A DNA stretch of 45,700 nucleotides, taken from an uncultured Erysipelotrichaceae bacterium. Lineage in GTDB: Bacteria; Bacillota_I; Bacilli_A; Erysipelotrichales; Erysipelotrichaceae. A program made the position numbers and the translations under genes. Below are positions 32,929 to 41,827 of the stretch, piece by piece. The notes under the pieces were generated by a model, which ran no database searches, had not been told where the DNA came from, and worked only from the letters and a program-made list of their open reading frames with translations. Position 1 is the stretch's first letter. Every line of letters starts with the position of its first letter. The stretch covers positions 1 to 45,700 of the forward strand of contig CACYXJ010000012.1 in assembly GCA_902778375.1 (NCBI GenBank). Direction: 5' to 3'.

Positions 32929-33498
32929 TCAGAAAGCGAATACAATTCCGCAAACCGCCGCGATGACGATGATCACGATCGGATGCAGCTTGCTTTTCCA
33001 CTTATACAATGCCAGCAGTGCGGCAAACAGGGCAACGGCCTTCCAGCGGAACAGATCGAGAATCTGCCCGCTTGCCTGATAGGCGTCCACCTGGGTCAGG
33101 GCCGAAACATAGATGCTGAAGGCAGCGGCCATGATAAAGCCGACAACGGCCGGACGCAGACCGGCAAAGATGCCTTTGACGACCTTCGAGTCGCGGAAGG
33201 CTTCCAGCATTCTGGCAATGATGCAGACAACAATGATGGAAGGCGCGACCAGGGAAAGTGTCGCGGCCAGTCCGCCGACGAAGCCGAACATCCGGTTGCC
33301 GATATAGGTGGCCATATTGATGCCAATCGGGCCAGGTGTGCTTTCGCTGACCGCGATCATGGTGGACAGGTCCTGAACGGTAAACCAGCCGTAGGTCTCG
33401 CTCATCTGCTTCAGAAACGGCAGAGTCGCCAGACCGCCGCCGACTGCGAAGAGACCGGTCTTGAAGAATTCCCAGCACATCAGAAAAAACGTCGTCAT
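32929..33498 (-). CDS. Chromate-transporter (CHR) family protein, second half-size subunit
   Basis: 189 residues with about six membrane segments. FFKTGLFAVGGGLATLPFLKQMSE, SESTPGPIGINMATYIGNR and LAPS-type VAPSIIVVCII are CHR domain signatures. Half-size CHR proteins work in pairs, with opposite membrane orientation, to form the equivalent of a full ChrA. It overlaps the first half by ATGA. The natural substrate may be sulfate or another anion rather than chromate. Confidence 0.92.
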   Translation of the reverse strand: MTTFFLMCWEFFKTGLFAVGGGLATLPFLKQMSETYGWFTVQDLSTMIAVSESTPGPIGINMATYIGNRMFGFVGGLAATLSLVAPSIIVVCIIARMLEAFRDSKVVKGIFAGLRPAVVGFIMAAAFSIYVSALTQVDAYQASGQILDLFRWKAVALFAALLALYKWKSKLHPIVIIVIAAVCGIVFAF

Positions 33499-34049
33499 GC
33501 CTGGCCTCCTTCCTTCTTCTCACGGACAACATAGAGAACATATCCGGCGACAGCAGCCATGATCACGAGAATGACCGTGGAGAGATTCGTAAACAGCGAC
33601 AGCACAAGGGCAACAAGGAAGATTATTGCCGAAGGCAGATCCTTGACGCCGTTTTTCAGCAGTTTTTCAATTGCCACGAACATCAGCACACAGACCGCGA
33701 CCTGAATACCGCGCAGCGCATGCTGTACCACTTCCAGTTCCGAGAAGTTGGTAATCAATGTCGAGATCAGGAAAATGATGATCAGAGAGGGCGAAACAAC
33801 ACCCAGTGTCGCAACGATTCCACCCGTAACGCCCTTGACCTTGTAGCCGATAAACGTTGCCGCATTGACGGCTATGATACCGGGCGTGCACTGACCGATG
33901 GCATAATAGTCCATGACTTCGGATTCGGTCGCCCAGCCGTGTTTTTCAATCACTTCTTTTTGTATCATCGGCAGCATCGCATATCCGCCGCCGAAGGTGA
34001 ACAGTCCCATCTTGAACCAGGACACAAACAAATCAATATAATCCTGCAT
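33495..34049 (-). CDS. Chromate-transporter (CHR) family protein, first half-size subunit
   Basis: 184 residues. FKMGLFTFGGGYAMLPMIQKEVIEKHGW, GQCTPGIIAVNAATFIGYK and VVSPSLIIIFLI are the CHR signatures. The ATG at 34049 has GGCAGGTGG 5 bases upstream; the extension to 34106 has none. Its C-terminal tail is basic/acidic (REKKEGGQA). It starts 19 bases after the DUF523 stop. A TACTAT-like box in that gap may give a separate promoter. Confidence 0.92.
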   Translation of the reverse strand: MQDYIDLFVSWFKMGLFTFGGGYAMLPMIQKEVIEKHGWATESEVMDYYAIGQCTPGIIAVNAATFIGYKVKGVTGGIVATLGVVSPSLIIIFLISTLITNFSELEVVQHALRGIQVAVCVLMFVAIEKLLKNGVKDLPSAIIFLVALVLSLFTNLSTVILVIMAAVAGYVLYVVREKKEGGQA

Positions 34050-34068
34050 ATTTCCACCTGCCTGACTG

Positions 34069-34539
34069 TTATATAGTACCATTGCCGGCCGTATCGTTGA
34101 AAGCAAGATACGCCCGTATTTCCTCTGTTTCCTTTTCGCTGAAGACAGTGATTCCCATGGCTTTCAAAGCTTCAGCCAGCGTGCCGTCGCCGCTGATCAC
34201 GGTATGGCTGAACGTCCCGTCATAGATCCGGTCTTTTCCGCAGGACGGTGACTTGGCCTTCAGGACCGCCATCTTCACCCCATTATCCATGATTTTGCGC
34301 ACCGCCAGTTCTGTGCCTTTGCGGTATTGTCCGGTCACGTCCGCACCGGTGCAGCTGATGACCCTGTCCCCTTTCCTTTCCGCCGGATCGCGGGGGATGG
34401 GAAGTCCGCCTGATACTTCCGGACAGACACTGATGATCCGATGTCCCCGCAGGATTTCCAGCAGTTCGTCATTCCTGTTGTTTTTGCCGTTGTATTTGAG
34501 ATCATAGCCGAGCAGACACCCGGAAACAGCGATATTCAT
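34069..34539 (-). CDS. DUF523-family protein
   Basis: 156 residues. VSGCLLGYDLKYNG (Cys8), ISVCPEVSGGLPIPRDPAE and LKAKSPSCG are the DUF523 signatures, with three conserved Cys residues that could bind a metal or cluster; biochemical function is not established. It is preceded by an extended -10 promoter (34564-34572) and an AGGG ribosome-binding site, and lies just upstream of the chromate-transporter pair. Confidence 0.88.
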   Translation of the reverse strand: MNIAVSGCLLGYDLKYNGKNNRNDELLEILRGHRIISVCPEVSGGLPIPRDPAERKGDRVISCTGADVTGQYRKGTELAVRKIMDNGVKMAVLKAKSPSCGKDRIYDGTFSHTVISGDGTLAEALKAMGITVFSEKETEEIRAYLAFNDTAGNGTI

Positions 34540-34563
34540 ACCTTTTCCCTTTTCCTTCCCTGC

Positions 34564-34572
34564 ATCATACCA
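34564..34572 (-). promoter_or_regulatory. Extended -10 promoter of the DUF523 gene
   Basis: Minus-strand TGGTATGAT, 24 bases before the ATG and just after the uvrA terminator. Confidence 0.55.
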
Positions 34573-34589
34573 CGACTTGCAGGAATGAC

Positions 34590-34618
34590 CATAAAGAAAG
34601 ACAGCCGCGGCTGTCTTT
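34590..34618 (-). terminator. Terminator of mutS-uvrA
   Basis: On the minus strand AAAGACAG/CTGTCTTT closes a CCGCGG loop (the whole is a 22-base palindrome), followed by CTTTAT. It begins at the base next to the uvrA stop codon. Confidence 0.85.
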
Positions 34619-37465
34619 TCACTCTTTGTTCTGATGGTTCTTCGTCCATTCCAGGGCTTTCGCCAGATACTGACCGGTCCAGCTTTCCTTTACCCTGGCG
34701 ACCTGTTCCGGTGTTCCTTCGGCAACGATCGTGCCGCCCTCGTCACCGCCTTCCGGTCCGAGGTCGATGACCCAGTCGGCGCTCTTGATGACATCGAGGT
34801 TGTGTTCGATGACGATGACTGTGTCGCCGTTGTCGACGATTCTCTGCAGCACTTCGATCAGCCGTTTGACATCATCGGTATGCAGACCGGTTGTCGGTTC
34901 GTCAAGAATATAGACGGTCTTGCCGGTCGCTTTCTTCTGCAGTTCGGAAGCCAGTTTGACCCGCTGTGCCTCACCGCCGGAAAGCGTCGTCGACGACTGC
35001 CCCAGCTTGATGTAACCGAGACCGACATCGTTCAGTGTCTGCAGCTTGTTGCGGATCTTGGGATGATTGGCAAAGAACTGCAGGGCATCTTCCGCCGGCA
35101 TTTCCAGGACATCATAGATGTTCTTTCCCTTGTAGGTGCACTGCAGGGTCTCTTCGTTGTACCTGCGGCCGTGGCAGACTTCACATGGCACGTAGACATC
35201 CGGCAGGAAGTTCATCGAGATGACCTTGACGCCGTCTCCCTGGCAGGCTTCGCAGCGTCCGCCTTTGACATTGAAGGAGAAACGGCCCTTGTCATAGCCG
35301 CGCAGTCTGGCTTCCGGCGTCTTGGAGAAGACATCGCGGATGTCGTCGAAGACCCCGGTATAGGTGGCCGGGTTGGAACGCGGTGTACGGCCGATCGGAT
35401 CCTGGTCGATCTGGACCATCTTGTCGACATTCTCCAGTCCCTTGACAGATTTATGCTTTCCGGGACGGATCTTCTGGCGGCCGAGGTTCTGCAGGACCGC
35501 CTTCATGAATACTTCGTTGACCAGCGTGCTCTTGCCCGATCCCGACACACCGGTGACCAGCACCAGTTTGCCCAGTGGGAACTTCACGTTGATGTTCTTC
35601 AGGTTATGTTCGGCGGCACCTTTGATCTCCACGCTCTTGCCGGTGCCCTTGCGGCGCTTTTCCGGTACGGGAATGATCTTTTTGCCGGCAAGATACTGGC
35701 CGGTGATCGACTGCGGACAGTTGATGATATCTTCGGGAGTTCCGCTGGCAATGACTTCGCCGCCATGGATGCCGGCACCGGGGCCGATATCCACGATCCA
35801 GTCGGCGCTGAGCATTGTTTCCTCGTCATGTTCGACAACGATCAGCGAATTGCCCAGATCTCTCATATTCTTCAATGTCGCGATCAGTTTGCTGTTGTCC
35901 CGCTGGTGCAGACCGATCGAAGGTTCGTCCAGAACATACAGCACACCTGACAGCCGGGAACCGATCTGGGTCGCCAGACGGATGCGCTGTGCTTCGCCGC
36001 CGGACAGTGTTCCCGCCAGACGGTCCAGGGTCAGGTATTCCAGACCGACGTCCTTGAGGAACTGCAGACGGCTTTCGATTTCCTTCAGTACCAGTTCGGC
36101 AATGGTTGCTTTTTCCTTGTCCAGTTCCAGGCTGCGGATCCACTCCAGAGCCTTGACGACCGACTGGGCGGTGAATTCCTGGATATTCTTGTCCCCGACC
36201 TGCACGGACAGGGCCTGCTGGTTCAGACGGCGGCCGCCGCATTGCGGACAGGGTGATTCGATCATGAAGGAGTGATACCAGTCCTTCGACATCGAAGACG
36301 TTGTTTCCACATATCTTCTTTCGATCAGTTTCTTGACTCCCTCGATATAGTCGTTGCGGGTATACTGGTTGCCGCCGGACGATGTGATCGAATACTTGAT
36401 CGGCACATCGCTGCCGTTGAGAATGACATCCAGCTGTTTCTTTGTCAGATCTTTAATCGGTTTATCGAGGGAGATCTTATAGTGTTTCAGCAGGACATGG
36501 AATGTCTGCCATTCGATATTGTCAGTATCGACAATGTTCTTGTAATAACGGATACCGCCTTCACGGATCGACTTGGAGGGATCGGGAATCAGATTGCTGA
36601 CATCCACTTCCTCGGTAATGCCAAGACCATGACAGGTATCGCAGGCGCCGAGCGGCGCATTGAACGAGAACAGACGCGGTTCCAGTACCGGTACGGAAAA
36701 TCCGCATATGCGGCAGGCAAAATGGGAAGAGAACAGGATCTCCTCTTCGCCCGTCTTGATCACTGCCCTGCCGTCGGCCAGCTCCAGTGCCGTCTCCAGA
36801 GAATCATGCAGACGGGAACGGCTTTCCGCCGTCTTGACGATACGGTCAACGATGACGGAAATGTCATGGCGCTTGTTCTTGTCGAGGGTGATCTCGTCTT
36901 CCAGCATCCTGGTTTCGCCGTCAACCTCGACTCTGATATAGCCATCCTTCAGCAGTTTGGTGAACGTTTCCTTGAAGGTTCCTTTTTTATTGGCGACGAT
37001 CGGTGCCAGGACGGTGATACGGCTTCTGTCAGGCAGTGCCATGGCCGTATCGACCATCTCGGTAATTGTCTGGCCGGTGATCGGAATATGGTGATTGGGG
37101 CAGTACGGCGTTCCGGTACGGGCGTACAGAAGACGCAGGTAGTCATAGATTTCGGTAACCGTTCCGACCGTGGAACGGGGATTGTTCGAGGTGGTTTTCT
37201 GGTCGATGGAAATTGCCGGCGAAAGACCTTCGATGGCCTCCACATTCGGCTTTTCCACCCCGCCGAGAAACATCCGGGCGTAGGCACTCAGCGATTCCAC
37301 ATAGCGTCTCTGTCCTTCGGCATAAATCGTATCAAAGGCGAGGGAAGTCTTGCCGCTGCCGGAAAGACCGGTCATGACGACCATTTTGTTGCGGGGAATT
37401 TCCAGGGTGATATTTTTCAGATTGTTTTCCCTGGCACCGCGGATCAGCATTTTATCCAGTTCCAT
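34619..37465 (-). CDS. uvrA: Excinuclease ABC subunit A
   Basis: 948 residues, full length. UvrA finds bulky DNA lesions and loads UvrB. Seen: first Walker A GLSGSGKTS, zinc module CRICGFS...CDTCHG, first signature LSGGEAQRIRLATQIGS, second Walker A GVSGSGKSTL, zinc finger CEACQGDG...CEVCHG (residues around 740-765, damage sensing), second signature TLSGGEAQRVKLASEL and VYILDEPTTGLH. The ATG at 37465 has AAAGGAG 6 bases upstream; an ATG at 37480 overlaps the mutS stop but lacks a site. It is 11 bases after mutS; uvrB is not adjacent. Confidence 0.97.
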   Translation of the reverse strand: MELDKMLIRGARENNLKNITLEIPRNKMVVMTGLSGSGKTSLAFDTIYAEGQRRYVESLSAYARMFLGGVEKPNVEAIEGLSPAISIDQKTTSNNPRSTVGTVTEIYDYLRLLYARTGTPYCPNHHIPITGQTITEMVDTAMALPDRSRITVLAPIVANKKGTFKETFTKLLKDGYIRVEVDGETRMLEDEITLDKNKRHDISVIVDRIVKTAESRSRLHDSLETALELADGRAVIKTGEEEILFSSHFACRICGFSVPVLEPRLFSFNAPLGACDTCHGLGITEEVDVSNLIPDPSKSIREGGIRYYKNIVDTDNIEWQTFHVLLKHYKISLDKPIKDLTKKQLDVILNGSDVPIKYSITSSGGNQYTRNDYIEGVKKLIERRYVETTSSMSKDWYHSFMIESPCPQCGGRRLNQQALSVQVGDKNIQEFTAQSVVKALEWIRSLELDKEKATIAELVLKEIESRLQFLKDVGLEYLTLDRLAGTLSGGEAQRIRLATQIGSRLSGVLYVLDEPSIGLHQRDNSKLIATLKNMRDLGNSLIVVEHDEETMLSADWIVDIGPGAGIHGGEVIASGTPEDIINCPQSITGQYLAGKKIIPVPEKRRKGTGKSVEIKGAAEHNLKNINVKFPLGKLVLVTGVSGSGKSTLVNEVFMKAVLQNLGRQKIRPGKHKSVKGLENVDKMVQIDQDPIGRTPRSNPATYTGVFDDIRDVFSKTPEARLRGYDKGRFSFNVKGGRCEACQGDGVKVISMNFLPDVYVPCEVCHGRRYNEETLQCTYKGKNIYDVLEMPAEDALQFFANHPKIRNKLQTLNDVGLGYIKLGQSSTTLSGGEAQRVKLASELQKKATGKTVYILDEPTTGLHTDDVKRLIEVLQRIVDNGDTVIVIEHNLDVIKSADWVIDLGPEGGDEGGTIVAEGTPEQVARVKESWTGQYLAKALEWTKNHQNKE

Positions 37466-37476
37466 CCCGTCTCCTT

Positions 37477-40005
37477 TCATTCTTTTGCCTTTTTGGCTTT
37501 TTCTTTCAGGTCATTCAGCATGACCCAGGCTTCGCGCGGCGAAAGATCATCTGGACTGACACTTTCGAGAGCATCGATGATTTCCTCCGCTTCCTTGTTT
37601 TCCTTCTTCATTTCCACCAGCTGATAGCTCTGCTGGACGACCCGTTTCTTCGATTCCAGTTCCTTCTGCAGGTCATGCGCCCTTGCAAGCACCGAATCCG
37701 GCAGGCCGGCAAGTCTTGCGACATTGATACCGTAGGAATGACCGGCCGGTCCTTCCTTGATCCTGTACATGAAGGTCACCTCATTGTTGTCTTCCCGGAC
37801 CGCCACATGAACGTTGCGTACGCAGCCGATACTGTCGGACAGCGATGTCAGTTCGTGGTAGTGGGTCGAGAACATCGTCTTGGCATGGACACAGGCAGCG
37901 ATGTATTCGATCATCGCCTGGGCAAGGGCCATACCGTCATAGGTACTGGTGCCGCGGCCAATCTCGTCGAACAGGATCAGCGAGTTTTCCGTGGCATCCT
38001 GCAGGGCGTGGTTGGCTTCCGTCATTTCCACCATGAAGGTGGACTGGCCGGACAGAATATCGTCACTGGCGCCGATGCGGGTGAAGATCTGGTCGAACAG
38101 CGGCATCAGACAGGATCTGGCCGGCACAAAACAGCCCATCTGGGCCATGATCACGATCAGTGCTGTCTGACGCATGTAGGTCGATTTGCCGCCCATGTTC
38201 GGACCGGTGATCAGCAGGATCCTTTCCTCGTCGTTCATATGGATATCGTTGGCCACATAGCGGGGATCCTTCATGATCGCATCCAGGATCGGATGTCTGC
38301 CGCTCTTGACAAGGAATTCATCCGCGCCGAACTGCGGCCGGACATAGTTGTGTGCCGACGACACTTCCGCAAGTGCTGCCGTGCAGTCCAGTTCCGCAAG
38401 TACCTTTGCCAGTTTCTGCAGCCGGACGAGATATTTGCGGATCTCGTCGAGAATATTCTGGAACAGCTGTTTCTCGATACGGATGGCATTCTCCTCGGCA
38501 TGCAGGATGGTGTCTTCCTTTTCCTTCAGTTCTTCGGAAATGAAACGTTCGCTGTTGGTCAGGGTCTGTTTGCGCACATAGCCCCAGTCATCCTGTACCT
38601 GCTGGGCTGCCGCCTTGGAGATTTCGATATAGTAGCCGAATACCTTGTTGTATCCGATCTTCAATGTCCGGATTCCGGTTCTTTCCCTTTCCTTTGCCTC
38701 AAGGGAAGCGATATAGGTCTTGCCGCTGCGCTGGATCTCTCTTGCCTCGTCCAGTTCGGCATTGTAGCCGTCGCGGAACATGCCGCCGTCGCTGATCTGC
38801 AGGGGCGGATCATCAACAAAGGCGTCCTTCAGCAGCTGATAGAGATCCTGCAGGGGATCGATACCGCGGTAAGCGGAAAAGACATCGTCATCCGCCGCCG
38901 CGAGGACCGCCGGTACCTGGGCAAGGGTTTTGGAAAGACGCTGGCAGTCGACAGCGTTGGCTGTATTCATGGCGCAGCGGGCAATCAGTCTCTGCAGGTC
39001 ATAGATCTCGCTCATGGCTTCCCGGATCTTACGCCGGTTGGCGAAGTTCTTCATCAGCCACTGCACCTGGTCCAGCCTGCTTTCGATCTGCGCTCTGTCC
39101 ACCAGCGGTTTTTCGATCCGCCGTCTGAGTTCTCTTGAACCCATGGCCGAGCGGCATTCGTCGAGGAACGACCAGAGGGTGATCGCCTTGCCGGTATCAT
39201 GCAGCGGTGCCGTCAGTTCGAGATTGAGACGCGTCGCATAGTCCATGCGCAGCACTTCCTCTTCCCTCTCGACTGTCGCCGGCTGCAGATGCGCCAGCAG
39301 GTGCTTCTGGGTCGCTTCCAGATAATTCAGCATCCGGCCGTATGCCTGCAGTTCGTAGTCCTTCAAAAGACCTTCCGTCAAAGGCAGGTATTCATTGCGG
39401 ATGCGGGTATCGTCGCAATAGGAGATCACGACCTGATGCTCGCGCAGGCTCCTGATGATACGCTCGCGGAAATCCTTTGCCAGCACGACCTCGCGGACAT
39501 TTGTCCTCAACAATGTCTGCAGCAAAGTGCTGTCCTTATGTTCGATATCTTCGACAAAGTTTTCACCGGTGCTGACTTCCGTCACCGCCAGGGCATAGCC
39601 GTAGCCGTAATCCTGCACCGCCGCCAGATATACCGACGCTTTCTCGTCACTGATTTCCTCCATGACGGTGCCCGGGGTAATGACGCGGATGACATCGCGT
39701 TCCACCAGTCCCTGGGCTTCCTTGGGATCCTGGAGCTGTTCACAGATGGCGATCTTATAGCCGCGCTGCACCAGTCTCTGGACATAGGAAGAAACCGCAT
39801 GGTGGGGAACGCCGCACATCGGAATGCGGTCCTTCACGCCGGCGTTCTTGCCGGTCAGGATCAGATCCAGTTCGCGGGATGCGATTTTCGCATCTTCCAT
39901 GAACATCTCGTAAAAGTCGCCGACACGGTAAAAAAGAAGAACATCGGGATACTGTTCTTTGACTTTCAGATACTGCTGGATCATCGGTGAATACTTTTCT
40001 GTCAT
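37477..40005 (-). CDS. mutS: DNA mismatch repair protein MutS
   Basis: 842 residues, MutS1 type. The mismatch-binding Phe-x-Glu is in RVGDFYEMF (about 26-34). The ATPase has GPNMGGKSTYMRQ (Walker A), DEIGRGTSTYDGMALA (Walker B and following) and TMFSTHYHEL. The C-terminus has the dimerisation helices and Glu/Lys-rich tail. mutS is normally followed by mutL; here uvrA follows, so mismatch and excision repair genes share a transcript. AGGAAG precedes the ATG. Confidence 0.97.
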   Translation of the reverse strand: MTEKYSPMIQQYLKVKEQYPDVLLFYRVGDFYEMFMEDAKIASRELDLILTGKNAGVKDRIPMCGVPHHAVSSYVQRLVQRGYKIAICEQLQDPKEAQGLVERDVIRVITPGTVMEEISDEKASVYLAAVQDYGYGYALAVTEVSTGENFVEDIEHKDSTLLQTLLRTNVREVVLAKDFRERIIRSLREHQVVISYCDDTRIRNEYLPLTEGLLKDYELQAYGRMLNYLEATQKHLLAHLQPATVEREEEVLRMDYATRLNLELTAPLHDTGKAITLWSFLDECRSAMGSRELRRRIEKPLVDRAQIESRLDQVQWLMKNFANRRKIREAMSEIYDLQRLIARCAMNTANAVDCQRLSKTLAQVPAVLAAADDDVFSAYRGIDPLQDLYQLLKDAFVDDPPLQISDGGMFRDGYNAELDEAREIQRSGKTYIASLEAKERERTGIRTLKIGYNKVFGYYIEISKAAAQQVQDDWGYVRKQTLTNSERFISEELKEKEDTILHAEENAIRIEKQLFQNILDEIRKYLVRLQKLAKVLAELDCTAALAEVSSAHNYVRPQFGADEFLVKSGRHPILDAIMKDPRYVANDIHMNDEERILLITGPNMGGKSTYMRQTALIVIMAQMGCFVPARSCLMPLFDQIFTRIGASDDILSGQSTFMVEMTEANHALQDATENSLILFDEIGRGTSTYDGMALAQAMIEYIAACVHAKTMFSTHYHELTSLSDSIGCVRNVHVAVREDNNEVTFMYRIKEGPAGHSYGINVARLAGLPDSVLARAHDLQKELESKKRVVQQSYQLVEMKKENKEAEEIIDALESVSPDDLSPREAWVMLNDLKEKAKKAKE

Positions 40006-40028
40006 AGTTCTTCCTGATAAGCCAAACC

Positions 40029-40037
40029 ATTATAGCA
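40029..40037 (-). promoter_or_regulatory. Extended -10 promoter of mutS-uvrA
   Basis: Minus-strand TGCTATAAT, 24 bases before the mutS ATG. No LexA (GAAC-type) box was seen next to it. Confidence 0.6.
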
Positions 40038-40066
40038 TATCCCTGACTTGACGACGGGTTCCGCAC

Positions 40067-40095
40067 CAAAAAAGAAGCAGGTTTTCTGCTTCTTT
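40067..40095 (-). terminator. Terminator of the cysS-to-phosphodiesterase operon
   Basis: 10-bp perfect stem AAAGAAGCAG/CTGCTTCTTT, 5-base loop, with TTTTTT on the minus strand. The stem touches the stop codon of the phosphodiesterase gene. Confidence 0.92.
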
Positions 40096-41180
40096 CATGA
40101 ATGCCAGAGAATCAGCGGAACCATGCGTTCCTCTTCGAGAAATCCGGCATGGTTGCCGATATGGCTGCGGGGCATATAATCCAGTTCCAGATCGCTGATG
40201 CCGACGGCGACATAATCGCCCAGGAAGCCTCTCGTCCGTCCGCAGATTTCGCCCGGCCCGAACAGTTCCATGGCTTCATTGCTGTCAAGCAGGACAAAGT
40301 CATCTCCGAACCGTTCCTCAAACAGGTCGCGGAACTGTTTCCGGCAGCCGTCTTTGACATAGAAGGCAACCGTTCTCTGTTCCAGTGCCGGCCGGCTTTG
40401 AAGCATCCGGATCAGTTCATCGTCCTCTTCAAACACATACATCCGGGTATTGACCTGGCTGTGGTCGGCAATGATCACAAGCGCTGTCTTATCCGGCAGC
40501 TCATTGCAGAACTCCTGCAGCTTGCGGTCATATTCCCGTACGGTTTCCCGGATGATTTCATCATCGGTTCCGTGTCTGTGCATCAATGTATCCAATTCAT
40601 CCCAGTAGACATACAGGAACTCGTTTTCCCGGCTCAGGGAAACGGTTCTGGCCAGCAGGTCGTCGAATGTTTTGCAGGGATTGATCTCACTCCAGCCCGG
40701 CCAGATGCTGTCAGCTTCCCGGCCGTTTTCATTCAGGACGTCGAAGATCTTTCTTGCCGGCAGTACGGAATCGCAGAACCCCTTCTCATACTGCACATTG
40801 CTGTACTGTCCCTGGCTGAAGAAAAGGATCAGTTCGTCATCCTTTTCCGCGAAGTACTGGTTCCAGCCCAGCCATCCGGTTTCCGCCGGACTCATGCCGC
40901 TCATGAAAGCGGTTGTCGCCGCGGCCGTGGTCGGAGGAAATACCGTGGATATCTGTTTATGCATATTCGAGCGCAGGAAGCTGTCTTCCGGCAGATGCTT
41001 TTCGAGAATACTGACTCCCATGGCATCGATCAGGAGAGCAATGACATGTCCGGGTTCGTTTTTCCTCAGCCAGGTATCCAGATCAGGATCCGTACCGTGA
41101 CCGCATTGAATTCCGTACCAGGAATACAGCGAGCCGCTGACCTGCAGGATACTGTGCTCATAGTCCCATTTCAGTTTCAT
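40095..41180 (-). CDS. Alkaline-phosphatase-superfamily phosphodiesterase/nucleotide pyrophosphatase
   Basis: 361 residues, cytoplasmic (no signal peptide). ALLIDAMG holds the first metal-binding Asp, STVFPPTTAAATTAFMSG the nucleophile Thr region and substrate loop typical of type I phosphodiesterases, then YWDELDTLMHRHG, VIIADHSQ and HIGNHAGF supply the remaining Asp and His metal ligands. The enzyme hydrolyses phosphodiester or pyrophosphate bonds of an unknown substrate. It lies 12 bases after the sigma factor gene, without a clear ribosome-binding site, so translation may depend on coupling. Confidence 0.85.
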   Translation of the reverse strand: MKLKWDYEHSILQVSGSLYSWYGIQCGHGTDPDLDTWLRKNEPGHVIALLIDAMGVSILEKHLPEDSFLRSNMHKQISTVFPPTTAAATTAFMSGMSPAETGWLGWNQYFAEKDDELILFFSQGQYSNVQYEKGFCDSVLPARKIFDVLNENGREADSIWPGWSEINPCKTFDDLLARTVSLSRENEFLYVYWDELDTLMHRHGTDDEIIRETVREYDRKLQEFCNELPDKTALVIIADHSQVNTRMYVFEEDDELIRMLQSRPALEQRTVAFYVKDGCRKQFRDLFEERFGDDFVLLDSNEAMELFGPGEICGRTRGFLGDYVAVGISDLELDYMPRSHIGNHAGFLEEERMVPLILWHS

Positions 41181-41192
41181 ACCGAAAGTGTA

Positions 41193-41813
41193 TCACAGTT
41201 TCTTTCTGCGGTTGGCGCCGGGATTGACAGTATCGCGGACTTTGTTCCGTACTTTGGTCAGTCTGCTTTCATAGGTCTTGATGCTCATATCCAGCTTCTT
41301 TGCCCCTTCGGCATAGGTATCCTTGTTGATCCAGCACTTCACCAGTTCCACTTCCTCGGCGTTCATCTGCCGGTACAGTTGGCGCAGTCTTTCCAGGGCA
41401 GAGACATAGTAAGTGTAGTATTCGGGATCGGAGAACGGATCGCGCTGGGCAATCGACCCGTAGAACGGCTCATCTTCGGAAACCATGCTGTCAAGCCGCA
41501 GGATCGTCGATCCGTTGGCGGTGATGCGGCTGTAGATCTTGCGGCATTCCGCCCACAGTCTGCGTTTGACAAGAATCGTGAGATATGTCAGGAAGGACGC
41601 TTTCTGATCGCCGCGGTAGGTATCCGCTGCCTGAAACAGTGCGATCCGCCCTTCCTGGATCAGGTCATCGAGATAATCTCTTAACGGCAGATACTTGCCG
41701 GTACAGCCCAGAGCGATGGATTTGATCAGCGGACTGTACTGATAAAAAAGAGCCACTTGCGCGCGTTCGTCAATATGGCTCATATAGAGTAATTCATAAG
41801 GATTGTAGTCCAT
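41193..41813 (-). CDS. Sigma-70-family RNA polymerase sigma factor (SigH-like position)
   Basis: 206 residues. Region 2: LDDLIQEGRIALFQAADTYRG then FLTYLTILVKRRLWAECRK (-10 recognition and core binding). Region 4: NAEEVELVKCWINKDTYAEGAKKLDMSIKTYESRLTKVR (a helix-turn-helix for the -35 box). Region 1.1 and region 3 are missing or minimal. In B. subtilis the order cysS-mrnC-rlmB-yacP-sigH is conserved, so this is probably the SigH counterpart, with yacP lost. The ATG at 41813 has GAGGAGG upstream; the extension to 41939 is inside rlmB. Target promoters are unknown. Confidence 0.85.
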   Translation of the reverse strand: MDYNPYELLYMSHIDERAQVALFYQYSPLIKSIALGCTGKYLPLRDYLDDLIQEGRIALFQAADTYRGDQKASFLTYLTILVKRRLWAECRKIYSRITANGSTILRLDSMVSEDEPFYGSIAQRDPFSDPEYYTYYVSALERLRQLYRQMNAEEVELVKCWINKDTYAEGAKKLDMSIKTYESRLTKVRNKVRDTVNPGANRRKKL

Positions 41814-41827
41814 GGTGTTCCTCCTCT

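Noticed and set aside
34634..35950. Plus-strand frame opposite uvrA
   Set aside because: Shadow of uvrA, which has all family motifs on the minus strand.
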